From Polynucleobacter meluiroseus (GTDB lineage Bacteria; Pseudomonadota; Gammaproteobacteria; Burkholderiales; Burkholderiaceae), in contig CAMBBT010000004.1 of NCBI GenBank assembly GCA_945864455.1, forward strand, positions 1 to 35,945: 35,945 nucleotides of DNA. The letters run 5' to 3'. The translations under genes were made by a program, and so were the position numbers. This document shows, piece by piece, positions 19,406 to 29,514 of the stretch; the first letter of the stretch is position 1, and each line of letters starts with the position of its first letter. The notes under the pieces are model-generated. The model searched no databases and was not told the DNA's origin. It saw nothing but the letters and a program-made list of their open reading frames with translations.

Positions 19406-22390
19406 ATGACATACGCTAATCCACAGACAGCAGGCCAGCCAACTGGAGCTAATAATCCAGGAATGGGCCCTGCAGGAGTTATTAACCAAACTCCTTCTGC
19501 CAGCTTTGTAGCTGGTGGTGTTGGTGGCAATCAGGCAACCCAGTTGTCTGATTACAAAATCATTCGCCGTAATGGTTCTGTGGTTGCATTTGAGCCATCT
19601 AAAATCGCAATTGCAGTAACCAAAGCATTTTTGGCAGTTAATGGTGGCCAAGGCGCTGCATCTGCGCGTGTACGCGAACAAGTTGAGCAGCTGACTAACT
19701 CTGTAATACGTGCTTTATTGCGTAGCCGGCCAAACGGCGGCACTTTCCATATTGAAGATATTCAAGATCAAGTTGAGTTGGCTTTGATGCGTAGTGGTGA
19801 GCACAATGTTGCTCGTGCCTATGTTCTCTATCGTGAAAAGCGTAATCAAGAGCGCGCAGCTCAGCAAGAAGCTTCACAAGATACTCAAGTGGCTAATCAG
19901 GCTGGTGAGTCTGGCATTAAAGTTACCGACGATGGTCAAGAGAAGTGGCTCGATATGGCTGCTTTGCGAACTGTGATTGAAGCAGCTTGCGAAGGTTTGG
20001 GTAATCAAATTGATGCAAGCCCAATCATCACTGAAACAATTAAGAATTTGTACGATGGCGTACCAATGGCGCAAGTATATGACTCTGCTATCTTAGCTTC
20101 CCGTACTCTGATTGAGAAAGATCCTGCATACAGCCAGGTGACAGCTCGCATCTTGATGCACGTTATTCGTAAAGAGATTTTTGGTAAAGAAGTATTGCAA
20201 GGCGATACACAAACTGAGTACGGCACATACTTTGCCAAGTACATCAACGAAGGCATTTCTGCAGAGTTATTAGACCCACGGATGCGTGAGTTTGACTTGC
20301 CACGTTTGGCTGCCTCCTTGAATGCCAGTCGTGACTTGCAGTTCAACTACCTTGGCTTACAAACTTTATACGACCGCTATTTCTTGCACATTGAAGAGCG
20401 TCGTATTGAAATGCCGCAGGCATTCTTTATGCGTGTGGCAATGGGCTTGTCTTTAAATGAAACGGATCGTGAGCGTCGTGCGATTGAGTTCTATGAAATT
20501 CTCTCTACATTTGATTTCATGTCCAGCACGCCAACTCTATTTAATTCAGCAACAACCCGCCCACAGCTTTCTAGTTGCTACTTGACTACAGTAGATGATG
20601 ACCTTGATGGCATCTACGAAGCATTGAAAGAAAATGCTTTGTTGTCTAAGTTTGCAGGCGGCTTAGGTAATGATTGGACTAATGTGCGTGCTTTAGGTAG
20701 TCATATCAAAGGCACTAACGGTAAATCACAAGGTGTTGTGCCATTCCTCAAAGTAGTCAATGACACTGCAGTTGCTGTAAACCAAGGTGGTAAGCGTAAG
20801 GGCGCAGTTTGTGCCTATTTGGAAACGTGGCACTTAGATATCGAAGAGTTCTTAGAGTTGCGCAAGAACACTGGTGACGACCGTCGCCGTACGCATGACA
20901 TGAACACTTCGAACTGGATTCCTGACTTGTTCATGAAGCGCGTTATGGAAAATGGTGAATGGACTTTGTTCTCACCATCGAATACTCCTGACTTGCATGA
21001 CAAGTTTGGCAAAGCCTTTGAAGAAGCTTATGTTGCCTATGAGCAAAAAGCGGATCGGGGTGAGTTAAAGCCATTCCGCAGAATCCCTGCGCAGCAGTTG
21101 TGGCGCAAGATGCTTGGTATGTTGTTTGAGACAGGCCATCCATGGATTACCTTCAAAGATCCTTGCAATATTCGTAGCCCACAACAGCACGTTGGTGTGG
21201 TTCACTCCTCTAACTTGTGCACAGAGATTACTCTGAACACAAACGAGACCGAGATTGCTGTGTGTAACTTAGGTTCTGTGAACTTAACCGCTCACATGAC
21301 TACCGATGCTAATGGCAAGATGATTTTGGATCACGAGAAGCTCCAAAAGACTGTGCGTACTGCGATGCGCATGCTGGATAACGTGATCGATATCAACTAC
21401 TACGCAGTTGCTAAAGCGCGTAACTCCAATCTGAAGCACCGTCCAGTCGGAATGGGCATCATGGGCTTCCAAGATTGCTTGCATATGCAGCGTATTCCTT
21501 ACGCTAGCGATGAAGCGGTGAAGTTTGCAGATTCTTCTATGGAATCAGTTTGCTACTACGCTTACCAGGCTTCATGCGAGTTGGCTGAGGAGCGGGGCGT
21601 ATACAGTACTTACAAAGGTTCCTTATGGGACCGCGGCATCCTCCCGCAAGACTCAGTAGCGCTGTTAGCTCAAGAGCGTGGCGGTTATTTAGAGGTTGAT
21701 AACTCCTCGACGATGGATTGGAGTGGTTTGCGTGCCCGTATTAAGCAACACGGTATGCGTAACTCTAATTGCGTAGCGATTGCGCCAACAGCAACGATTT
21801 CCAACATCATTGGCGTTTCTGCTTGTATCGAGCCTACTTTCCAGAACTTGTTTGTGAAATCTAACCTTTCAGGCGAGTTCACAGTCGTAAATGAGTACTT
21901 AGTGCGTGATTTGAAGGATCGCGGCCTTTGGGATGAAGTCATGATTGCTGATCTGAAGTACTTTGACGGTACTTTATCTAAGATCGATCGCATTCCACAA
22001 GACTTGCGTGATTTGTACGCAACCGCCTTTGAAGTTGAGCCAAGCTGGTTGGTTGAAGCTGCTTCTCGTCGTCAGAAGTGGATTGACCAAGCTCAGTCAT
22101 TGAACATCTACATGGGCGGTGCATCTGGTAAGAAATTAGATGACACCTACAAGTTAGCTTGGTTGCGTGGCTTGAAAACTACCTATTACCTCCGTACTAT
22201 GGCTGCAACTCACGTTGAGAAATCAACCGTTTCTAGCGGTCAATTGAACTCCGTATCCAGCGGTGGTGGGGTAAACGGTACAGATGCAGCTGTGGCAGCA
22301 GGTGCTGGTGGCGCAGTTGAAGCGGATGGTCCAGCTTGCACAATGCGTCCAGGCGATGCTGGCTTTGAAGAATGTGAAGCATGCCAATAA
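19406..22390 (+). CDS. nrdA: Class Ia ribonucleoside-diphosphate reductase alpha subunit with N-terminal ATP-cone(s)
   Basis: ATP-cone IIRRNGSVVAFEPSKIAIAVTKAF; SSCYLTTVDDDLDGIYEALKENALLSKFAGGLGNDWTNVRALGSHIKGTNG; C-terminal ECEAC redox pair. Confidence 0.97.
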   Translation: MTYANPQTAGQPTGANNPGMGPAGVINQTPSASFVAGGVGGNQATQLSDYKIIRRNGSVVAFEPSKIAIAVTKAFLAVNGGQGAASARVREQVEQLTNSVIRALLRSRPNGGTFHIEDIQDQVELALMRSGEHNVARAYVLYREKRNQERAAQQEASQDTQVANQAGESGIKVTDDGQEKWLDMAALRTVIEAACEGLGNQIDASPIITETIKNLYDGVPMAQVYDSAILASRTLIEKDPAYSQVTARILMHVIRKEIFGKEVLQGDTQTEYGTYFAKYINEGISAELLDPRMREFDLPRLAASLNASRDLQFNYLGLQTLYDRYFLHIEERRIEMPQAFFMRVAMGLSLNETDRERRAIEFYEILSTFDFMSSTPTLFNSATTRPQLSSCYLTTVDDDLDGIYEALKENALLSKFAGGLGNDWTNVRALGSHIKGTNGKSQGVVPFLKVVNDTAVAVNQGGKRKGAVCAYLETWHLDIEEFLELRKNTGDDRRRTHDMNTSNWIPDLFMKRVMENGEWTLFSPSNTPDLHDKFGKAFEEAYVAYEQKADRGELKPFRRIPAQQLWRKMLGMLFETGHPWITFKDPCNIRSPQQHVGVVHSSNLCTEITLNTNETEIAVCNLGSVNLTAHMTTDANGKMILDHEKLQKTVRTAMRMLDNVIDINYYAVAKARNSNLKHRPVGMGIMGFQDCLHMQRIPYASDEAVKFADSSMESVCYYAYQASCELAEERGVYSTYKGSLWDRGILPQDSVALLAQERGGYLEVDNSSTMDWSGLRARIKQHGMRNSNCVAIAPTATISNIIGVSACIEPTFQNLFVKSNLSGEFTVVNEYLVRDLKDRGLWDEVMIADLKYFDGTLSKIDRIPQDLRDLYATAFEVEPSWLVEAASRRQKWIDQAQSLNIYMGGASGKKLDDTYKLAWLRGLKTTYYLRTMAATHVEKSTVSSGQLNSVSSGGGVNGTDAAVAAGAGGAVEADGPACTMRPGDAGFEECEACQ

Positions 22391-22435
22391 GTAATTTACT
22401 CATTGGCCAGAAAAAGAAGAATTGAGGAGAGAATT

Positions 22436-23620
22436 ATGTTGAATTGGGAAGAAGAAGTTGCTCCAGCGCTAGCGAAAGTTAGCCTTGCACCGCAGCCGGT
22501 TGCAGTAGAGCCACAACGTCCACAGTTAGATCAAGTAGCAACGGTGCTACAAACTGCCGCGCCTACGCCAGTCCAGGCCGCGAATTTATCTGGTGGCGCA
22601 GCCTTGCGTGTAAACGCTGCTGATAAGCGCGTGATTAATGCCAAGACTGACGTAAACCAGCTGGTTCCATTTAAATATAAGTGGGCTTGGGAGAAGTACT
22701 TGGCGGGTTGTGCAAACCATTGGATGCCACAAGAAATCAATATGAACCGCGATATTGCGCTTTGGAAAGATCCAAATGGTCTGACTGAAGATGAGCGTCG
22801 CATTATTAAGCGCAACCTAGGCTTCTTTACTACCGCCGATTCTTTGGCTGCAAATAATATTGTTTTGGGTACTTATCGTCATATTACTGCTCCAGAATGC
22901 CGCCAATACCTATTGCGCCAGGCTTTTGAAGAGGCAATTCATACCCATGCATACCAATATATCGTTGAATCTTTAGGTCTAGACCAAAGCGAAATCTTCA
23001 ATGCGTATAACGAGATTGAGTCAATTCGCGCTAAAGATCAGTTCTTAATTCCTTATATTGACGTATTAACTGACCCAAATTTCAAGACTGGCACATTAGA
23101 AAGTGACCAAAAATTACTTCGTTCGCTGATTGTTTTTGCCTGCGTAATGGAAGGTTTGTTCTTTTATGTTGGTTTTACGCAAATACTTGCAATGGGTCGT
23201 CAAAACAAAATGACGGGTGCTGCTGAGCAGTATCAATACATCCTTCGTGACGAATCAATGCACTGTAATTTTGGCATCGATTTGATAAACCAAATCAAGC
23301 TGGAGAACCCGCAGTTATGGACTTCCGCGTTCAAAGACGAGATTAAATCCATCTTCGAAAAAGCAGTCGAATTAGAGTACCGTTATGCTGAAGATACGAT
23401 GCCTCGAGGAGTGCTCGGATTGAACGCTCCGATGTTCAAAGGGTACCTAAGATACATCTGTAATCGTAGATGTTTGCAAATAGGACTTGACGCGATGTTC
23501 CCAAATGAAGAGAATCCATTTCCATGGATGTCAGAAATGATAGATCTGAAGAAAGAACGAAACTTTTTTGAGACACGCGTTATTGAGTATCAAACCGGTG
23601 GTGCGCTAAGTTGGGAGTAG
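22436..23620 (+). CDS. nrdB: Ribonucleoside-diphosphate reductase beta subunit
   Basis: [35 protein letters not shown]-like [41 protein letters not shown] at 22436 after GAGGAGAG. Confidence 0.97.
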   Translation: MLNWEEEVAPALAKVSLAPQPVAVEPQRPQLDQVATVLQTAAPTPVQAANLSGGAALRVNAADKRVINAKTDVNQLVPFKYKWAWEKYLAGCANHWMPQEINMNRDIALWKDPNGLTEDERRIIKRNLGFFTTADSLAANNIVLGTYRHITAPECRQYLLRQAFEEAIHTHAYQYIVESLGLDQSEIFNAYNEIESIRAKDQFLIPYIDVLTDPNFKTGTLESDQKLLRSLIVFACVMEGLFFYVGFTQILAMGRQNKMTGAAEQYQYILRDESMHCNFGIDLINQIKLENPQLWTSAFKDEIKSIFEKAVELEYRYAEDTMPRGVLGLNAPMFKGYLRYICNRRCLQIGLDAMFPNEENPFPWMSEMIDLKKERNFFETRVIEYQTGGALSWE

Positions 23621-23766
23621 TGAGGTAAGCCTCAAGCGCATAGTCGGCTAAATAGGAGATTAGACGGTTGGATAGTTTAAGAAGTCAGCAAAATCAGACG
23701 CAAATCCGAAAACCCTTGCTCAAGGGTGTCTGGGCTATTCTCTCCATTTTTTCCAGCACATTTAAG

Positions 23767-23799
23767 AAGCCGTTGTCCTTCGGGGCCACGGCTTTTTTT
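23767..23799 (+). terminator. Intrinsic terminator downstream of nrdAB
   Basis: AAGCCGT...TTCG...ACGGCTT followed by a T run (23793-23799). Confidence 0.8.
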
Positions 23800-23955
23800 C
23801 CAGGATTCATTAGCGTGCAGCACTTAGCATCAAGCCGCGCGCCGATGAATGGCTCGCTCGTCAAATCCAATCGGTTGCAAAATCAGGCGGAAATGAATGG
23901 TCGGGTCTTCTTAATCGTTAGTTCGTACTAATCCTCACGTGAAGGAGTAACACAC

Positions 23956-24168
23956 ATGGCAACAAAGAAAAAACCTGCTGCAAAGAAACCAGCTGCTAAG
24001 AAATCAGCTGCTAAGAAGCGTCCAGCTGCTAAGAAGCGTCCAGCTGCTAAGAAGAAGCCTGCTGCTAAGAAGAAGCCTGCTGCTAAGAAGCGTCCAGCTG
24101 CTAAAAAGAAGCCAGCCGCTAAGAAGCGTCCAGCTGCTAAAAAGAAGCGCGTAGCTAAAAAAAAGTAA
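23956..24168 (+). CDS. Histone H1-like Lys/Ala/Pro-rich DNA-binding protein (zero-frame product)
   Basis: MATKKKPAAKKPAAKKSAAKKRPAAKKRPAAKKK... repeats; AAGGAG RBS at 23942-23947. Confidence 0.9.
   Translation: MATKKKPAAKKPAAKKSAAKKRPAAKKRPAAKKKPAAKKKPAAKKRPAAKKKPAAKKRPAAKKKRVAKKK
23974..24165 (+). repeat. In-gene tandem repeats encoding PAAKK(R/K) units
   Basis: Reiterated gctgctaagaagcgtcca / gctgctaagaagaagcct units. Confidence 0.85.
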
Positions 24169-24281
24169 GTAAACCTGCTGCGAAGAAAGCGGGCTCTGCT
24201 GTAAAAAAGCCCGCGGCTAAGAAAGCTGCATCAGTAACAACTGCCGCTGCTTGGCCCTTCCCAACTGGCACTCGTCCTTAA
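24165..24281 (+). other. -1 frame continuation of the histone H1-like gene
   Basis: Frame reads VSKPAAKKAGSAVKKPAAKKAASVTTAAAWPFPTGTRP*, same repeat motif, stop TAA at 24279-24281; reached by a -1 slip in the A8 tract 24157-24164. Confidence 0.8.
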
Positions 24282-24312
24282 GTTTTAACTTTAGACGGGT
24301 GGTAAGTAGTTC

Positions 24313-24340
24313 AAAGGGGTCTCTATGAGACCCCTTTTTT
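24313..24340 (+). terminator. Intrinsic terminator downstream of the histone-like gene
   Basis: AAAGGGGTCTC-TAT-GAGACCCCTTT + TTT; 11-bp perfect stem. Confidence 0.9.
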
Positions 24341-24380
24341 ATTGCCTAAATTAGCTTGGCTCGCAATGAGCTCAATAAAC

Positions 24381-25340
24381 TCAGAGGCTGAACCCAAATA
24401 CGGATTTGAACTGATCAGTAATCTGATCTTTGCTGATTTGGTGATTTTGTGGTCCCTGGTTGCTAATCTTGATTGAGCCCATCAAACTTGCTAGACGGCC
24501 GGTGGTTTCCCAATCCATGCCATTTTCTAGACCAAAAAGTAATCCTCCACGAAAAGCATCGCCGCACCCAGTGGGATCAATCACTTTTGCAGCGGGTACT
24601 GGTGGAATGGCAATGCGTTTGCCATCGGAATAGATATCGGCGCCTTCTGCACCTTTGGTCACAATCAAAGCCTTCACTCGTTCAGCGACTTTTGCTAGGC
24701 TGTGCCCAGTTCGTTGAGCCAGCATTTCACCTTCATAGTCATTGACAGCTAGATAACTGGCAATATCCACCAACTCAAGTAGCTCTGGGCCATTAAACAT
24801 CGGCAAGCCTTGGCCTGGGTCAAAGATAAAAGGGATATTGGCTTCTGCCAATTGATGGCAGTGCTCCCACATCCCTTGACGACCGTCTGGTGCAACGATG
24901 CCAAACTTTGCAGCCCCTTTAGTATTTTTATTGCGCTCGGCAAGTACTGCAGAAACTTGGTTTAAATGGGACTGATCCATTGCTCCTGGATGAAAGGCGG
25001 TAATTTGATTATTGGACTGATCGGTTGTGATCATCGCTTGTGCAGTAAATGCATGTTCAATTTGACGAATGTGGCTGGCATCAATATTCAATTGTTTCAA
25101 TCGATCTAAGTAGGGCTTGGCATCCCCACCGACTGTTGCCATGATGATTGGATCGCCACCTAAAAGACTGAGGTTATAGGCGATATTGCCAGCACAACCA
25201 CCAAATTCTCGGCGCATCGTTGGCACCAAGAAGGCCACATTCAGAATATGAATTTGCTCTGGCAGGATTTGATCGGCAAATTTGCCTTCAAAGTTCATGA
25301 TGGTGTCGTAGGCGACAGAGCCGCAGATCAAGCTAGCCAT
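24381..25340 (-). CDS. PfkB-family carbohydrate/adenosine kinase
   Basis: FGGCAGNIAYNLSLLGGDPIIMATVGGDA; VTKGAEGADIYSDGKRIAIPPVPAAKVIDPTGCGDAFRGGLLFGL. Confidence 0.93.
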   Translation of the reverse strand: MASLICGSVAYDTIMNFEGKFADQILPEQIHILNVAFLVPTMRREFGGCAGNIAYNLSLLGGDPIIMATVGGDAKPYLDRLKQLNIDASHIRQIEHAFTAQAMITTDQSNNQITAFHPGAMDQSHLNQVSAVLAERNKNTKGAAKFGIVAPDGRQGMWEHCHQLAEANIPFIFDPGQGLPMFNGPELLELVDIASYLAVNDYEGEMLAQRTGHSLAKVAERVKALIVTKGAEGADIYSDGKRIAIPPVPAAKVIDPTGCGDAFRGGLLFGLENGMDWETTGRLASLMGSIKISNQGPQNHQISKDQITDQFKSVFGFSL

Positions 25341-25410
25341 AAATTACTTTCTGTAAGAGATAAATAAGAATCAGGTTTAAGCATAAAGAAAAAGCACAAA
25401 TGAGGATGTT

Positions 25411-26940
25411 TTAGGGGTAAACAACTCTCACCCGATAGCCAGCAGTATTCTGCGGCAATGGAATTGGTAGTTGAGCTTGAATTAACTCTCCAGGGGCGAT
25501 GCCCGAGCGCAAAAAATCAGCATGAGATTCTTGCCAAGCAAGCGGTAACCATTCTTTTGGAGTTAAGCGGATTGATTGGATCTCAGATTCTTCTGCATCA
25601 GTGAGCGTAATTTCTAAATTTGGGGGTAAAACAGCGAGTGCAAGACGATTTTGTATTTCAACTTGCAGTATGGATTGATTTGCGCCGCTTTTAAGGCCCT
25701 CTCTCGCGTTTTCTGGCGATAGTGTGGCTGAAGTTATTTTCCACGCAGCAAAATCGCTTACAGGGCGATTTACGCATCCTAGTGCACCACATATTTTTTC
25801 ATCAACAGCTTGCAAAACAGAAAATGCAGCCACTGAAAAAGAATTTGATGTGCCATCCACACGTGTTGCTAACGCTGGCAGTAAAGAATTTCTAGAAAGG
25901 TGCTCACCAAATACGAGAAGCAGAACAAAAAAACTGGCTAGTAAAGCAAACTTCAACCCCTTTTTTTGCGCAGGTGCAGCAAAAAGAGTTTTTTTACTCT
26001 GCTCTTTGTCGTTGGATAGAGAGCCATGCAAGCAAACCCAGCCGTCATTCTCTTTCCAGACTGAAAGTTTGAGCCATTGACTATAGGTAGTAATCACCTC
26101 ATCAGCTTGACGAGCAAGCACTCCAGATAAAACAATTTGCCCACCTGGGCGTATTTTATTGACCAATGCTGGAGCGAGTACTTGAAGTGGGTTAGCCAAA
26201 ATATTGGCCATCACAATATCGTATTTCGTTTCTGCTGCAAGCTCTGTAGCACTCTCATTTGGTAAAACAAACTGAATGGTGGTGTTATTGATTTGGGCAT
26301 TGCTGCGGGCTGCAATCATTGCTTGAGGGTCGATATCGGTACCTACGACGGAACTACAGCCCAGCTTTGCAGCTGCAATGGCTAGAATGCCCGAGCCGCA
26401 ACCGTAATCGAGCAAACTCTGATTTTTTAGATTTGGATGCTCCTCAAGCCACAGCAAACATAAATGCGTAGTAGGGTGGCTACCCGTACCAAAAGCTAGG
26501 CCTGGATCAACCGCCAAACAGATTGCGTTTGGATCGTTGGGAGCGTCATGCCAAGATGGCACGACCCAAATGCGCTTACCAATGGGAATCGGTGCAAACT
26601 GACTTTGGGTAAGCCTTACCCAATCTTGTTCTTCAACAATTTTTTCTTGGGGGGCTGATAGCTTAAAACCAGCCTCTTTTAGAGAAGCAAGTAATTCAGG
26701 GATAAATTGCGCGCTAGCTGAGTCATCAAGCGCTGGATTAAAAAGAGCAGTTACGGAAGATCTATCCCAGGCCTGAACTTCTGGTGATAGACCAGGTTCT
26801 CCGTAAAGTGGGTTCTCATCATATCCACCAGCTGCATCATCTTCTACGGTGACGGATAGTGCTCCTAACTCCAGGAGCGCATCGCCTAATGGTTCTGCCG
26901 TTTCAGCGACTACCGTGAAGATCAATTCACGATAAGACAT
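25411..26940 (-). CDS. prmA: Ribosomal protein L11 methyltransferase (PrmA) fused to a C-terminal TM-DUF3426 domain
   Basis: Residues 1-309 PrmA (DPGLAFGTGSHPTTHLCLLWLE, LDYGCGSGILAIAAAKLG, ANILANPL); then TM GLKFALLASFFVLLLVFG and DUF3426-like ILQVEIQNRLALAVLPPNLEITLTDAEESEIQSIRLTPKEWL..GIAPGELIQAQLPI. Confidence 0.88.
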   Translation of the reverse strand: MSYRELIFTVVAETAEPLGDALLELGALSVTVEDDAAGGYDENPLYGEPGLSPEVQAWDRSSVTALFNPALDDSASAQFIPELLASLKEAGFKLSAPQEKIVEEQDWVRLTQSQFAPIPIGKRIWVVPSWHDAPNDPNAICLAVDPGLAFGTGSHPTTHLCLLWLEEHPNLKNQSLLDYGCGSGILAIAAAKLGCSSVVGTDIDPQAMIAARSNAQINNTTIQFVLPNESATELAAETKYDIVMANILANPLQVLAPALVNKIRPGGQIVLSGVLARQADEVITTYSQWLKLSVWKENDGWVCLHGSLSNDKEQSKKTLFAAPAQKKGLKFALLASFFVLLLVFGEHLSRNSLLPALATRVDGTSNSFSVAAFSVLQAVDEKICGALGCVNRPVSDFAAWKITSATLSPENAREGLKSGANQSILQVEIQNRLALAVLPPNLEITLTDAEESEIQSIRLTPKEWLPLAWQESHADFLRSGIAPGELIQAQLPIPLPQNTAGYRVRVVYP

Positions 26941-26956
26941 GAGGTACTCGCATCAC

Positions 26957-28321
26957 TTAAGATTTTCCGCGACTTGCGGCTTGTTCTTCTAAGCGATGCT
27001 CCAGGTAGTGAATGCTAGTGCCGCCTTCCATGAAGTTAGGGTCTAACATTAATTCGCGGTGCAAGGGCACGTTGGTGGTGATGCCATCAATCACCATTTC
27101 GGATAGAGCAATTTGCATGCGGCGGATCGCCTGTTCACGAGTATTGCCGTAAGAAATTAGCTTACCAATCATTGAGTCATAGTTCGAGGGAACAACGTAT
27201 CCACTATAGGCATGAGAATCGACCCGAATGCCAGGACCACCTGGCATATGGAAGGATCCAATTTTGCCTGGGCTTGGTGTGAATTTGAATGGATCTTCTG
27301 CGTTCAAACGACATTCGATTGCATGCCCACGGAACACAATATCTTTTTGGCGATAGCCTAATTTGAGTCCAGCAGCAATCCGAATCTGTTCTTGAACAAT
27401 ATCTACCCCAGTAATCATTTCAGTGACGGGGTGCTCAACTTGAACGCGGGTATTCATCTCGATAAAGAAGAATTCGCCATCCTCATACAGGAACTCAAAA
27501 GTACCAGCGCCACGGTAAGCCATTTTTCGACAAGCTTCTGCGCAGCGTTCGCCAATTTTGGCGATCAAGCGACGATCAATGCCCGGAGCTGGCGCTTCTT
27601 CAATTACTTTTTGATGGCGGCGCTGCATAGAGCAATCGCGCTCGCCCAACCAAATCGCATTGCCATGGGTGTCGGCCAGAATCTGAATCTCGACGTGGCG
27701 AGGTTTTTCTAAGAACTTCTCCATATAGACTTCTGGATTACCAAACGCACGACCCGCTTCTTCGCGCGTCATATTGACGGCATTGAGAAGTGCTGCCTCG
27801 GTATGAACAACCCGCATACCACGACCGCCACCACCGCCAGCTGCTTTAATGATGACTGGATAGCCTACTTTCTTGGCAGTAGCAATAATTTCTTTTGGAT
27901 TATCAGTTAAGGCGCCTTCAGATCCAGGAACACAAGGAACCCCTGCTTTAATCATCGCGCGTTTAGCAGAGACCTTATCACCCATTAAGCGGATTGTTTC
28001 AGCTTTAGGGCCGATGAAGGCAAAGCCAGATTTCTCAACGCGTTCGGCAAAGTCAGCATTCTCAGAGAGGAAACCGTAACCCGGGTGAATGGCTTCGGCA
28101 TCAGTGACTTCAGCCGCAGAAATAATGGCCGGCATGTTGAGATAACTCTGTGGCGAGGGGGCGGGCCCAATACAAACGGCCTCATCAGCCAGCTTCACGT
28201 ACTTCGCTTCTTTATCTGCCGTGGAGTAGACCACTACAGTTTTAATTCCCAACTCACGGCAGGCGCGTTGGATACGGAGAGCAATTTCTCCCCGATTGGC
28301 AATCAGAATCTTATCGAACAT
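26957..28321 (-). CDS. accC: Acetyl-CoA carboxylase biotin carboxylase subunit
   Basis: [74 protein letters not shown]. Confidence 0.98.
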   Translation of the reverse strand: MFDKILIANRGEIALRIQRACRELGIKTVVVYSTADKEAKYVKLADEAVCIGPAPSPQSYLNMPAIISAAEVTDAEAIHPGYGFLSENADFAERVEKSGFAFIGPKAETIRLMGDKVSAKRAMIKAGVPCVPGSEGALTDNPKEIIATAKKVGYPVIIKAAGGGGGRGMRVVHTEAALLNAVNMTREEAGRAFGNPEVYMEKFLEKPRHVEIQILADTHGNAIWLGERDCSMQRRHQKVIEEAPAPGIDRRLIAKIGERCAEACRKMAYRGAGTFEFLYEDGEFFFIEMNTRVQVEHPVTEMITGVDIVQEQIRIAAGLKLGYRQKDIVFRGHAIECRLNAEDPFKFTPSPGKIGSFHMPGGPGIRVDSHAYSGYVVPSNYDSMIGKLISYGNTREQAIRRMQIALSEMVIDGITTNVPLHRELMLDPNFMEGGTSIHYLEHRLEEQAASRGKS

Positions 28322-28369
28322 GTCGGCTATGAGTTAGGTAAAAATGGATTAGTAGATGAGCTTAAAAGA

Positions 28370-28837
28370 TTAAGCAATGATGAATAGTGGTTGGTCAAAT
28401 TCAACTCCTTGACCGTTTTCGCACAGAATCTCTTTAACGACACCAGCGTATTCTGACTCAATCTCATTGAGTAATTTCATCGCTTCAATGATGCAAAGTG
28501 TTTGACCTACTTTTACCGTATCACCAATACTGACAAAATTTGGAGACTCCGGATTGGGTGCACGATAGAAAGTGCCCACCATTGGAGAGCGAGCAACCAA
28601 GCCAGCTTCACCAGTAGGGGCCTCAGTAGCCGGGGTTGCTAATGGTGCCTGATTCGCTACGGGACTAGCTGGCGCAGCATGAACTGGTGCTGGATTTGCA
28701 TAGACTGTTTGTCCAGCAGGGGCTGCAGAGTTAGAGTTAACGATGCGGACACGGTCCTCACCTTCATTAACCTCTAACTCAGAAATGCCCGACTCAGAAA
28801 CGAGGTCAATCAAGGTTTTTAGTTTTCTCAGATCCAT
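28370..28837 (-). CDS. accB: Acetyl-CoA carboxylase biotin carboxyl carrier protein
   Basis: MDLRKLKTLIDLVSESGISELEV; ...TLCIIEAMKLLNEIESEYAG (biotinylation AMKL variant). Confidence 0.98.
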   Translation of the reverse strand: MDLRKLKTLIDLVSESGISELEVNEGEDRVRIVNSNSAAPAGQTVYANPAPVHAAPASPVANQAPLATPATEAPTGEAGLVARSPMVGTFYRAPNPESPNFVSIGDTVKVGQTLCIIEAMKLLNEIESEYAGVVKEILCENGQGVEFDQPLFIIA

Positions 28838-28873
28838 AGGAATATTTCCTCTCTTGTAATGCTTTAAATAGAT

Positions 28874-29323
28874 TTATTTTTGTAAATGGGCAATGGCTGC
28901 TTGCAATGCCAATTCATAACCAATAGCGCCAAGACCACAAATGACGCCAGTGGCGATATCAGATAAATAGGAGTGTTTGCGGAACTCTTCGCGTTGATGA
29001 ATATTAGATAAATGGATTTCGATAAAAGGGATGGCCACCCCAGCTAAAACATCTCGCAAGGCAACGCTAGTATGGGTAAATGCGCCTGGATTGATGATGA
29101 TGAAATTCACCCCATCTTGGTTGGCTTTTTGAATTCGGTCAATTAACTCACCTTCATGATTGCTTTGGTAGGTGCACAGGTCTACAGATTGAGCTTGAGC
29201 CAGATTTTCCAGCTTTTGGTGGATGTCTTTGAGGGTGGTTGTCCCATAAACCTCTGGTTCACGAGTGCCTAATAGATTGAGGTTTGGACCCTGAATTACG
29301 AGAATTGAAGCTTTTTTCGACAT
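28874..29323 (-). CDS. aroQ: Type II 3-dehydroquinate dehydratase
   Basis: [72 protein letters not shown]. Confidence 0.97.
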   Translation of the reverse strand: MSKKASILVIQGPNLNLLGTREPEVYGTTTLKDIHQKLENLAQAQSVDLCTYQSNHEGELIDRIQKANQDGVNFIIINPGAFTHTSVALRDVLAGVAIPFIEIHLSNIHQREEFRKHSYLSDIATGVICGLGAIGYELALQAAIAHLQK

Positions 29324-29514
29324 AGATCCCTGTTTTTAGAGGCAGTTTGATGTTAATTGCTTCGAATGCTATGGCAGAAGTATACCTTCACCAGATTCTG
29401 AAAAAAGGGACTTCGAGGATTTTTAGGGTGAGATTTTGAAACTAAATGCCCTAATTACCTTGTTTTTAAGGGATAAAAAGGTGAATTCTAATCTATAAAA
29501 AGCAGTATCAGTCT

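Noticed and set aside
20005-21993. Multiple reverse-strand ORFs inside nrdA
   Set aside because: Expected chance ORFs opposite a long, codon-biased highly expressed gene.
23668-23931. 87-aa ORF between nrdB and the histone-like gene
   Set aside because: Runs through the nrdAB terminator hairpin (23767-23799), has no convincing RBS and no recognisable protein motif.
23932-23946. TCCT...AGGA pairing that could hide the histone-like gene's Shine-Dalgarno
   Set aside because: Only a 4-bp stem; too weak to claim a riboswitch or translational control.
29379-29384. TATACT-like -10 on the minus strand upstream of aroQ-accB-accC-prmA
   Set aside because: No acceptable -35 at proper spacing; plausible but too weak to list.
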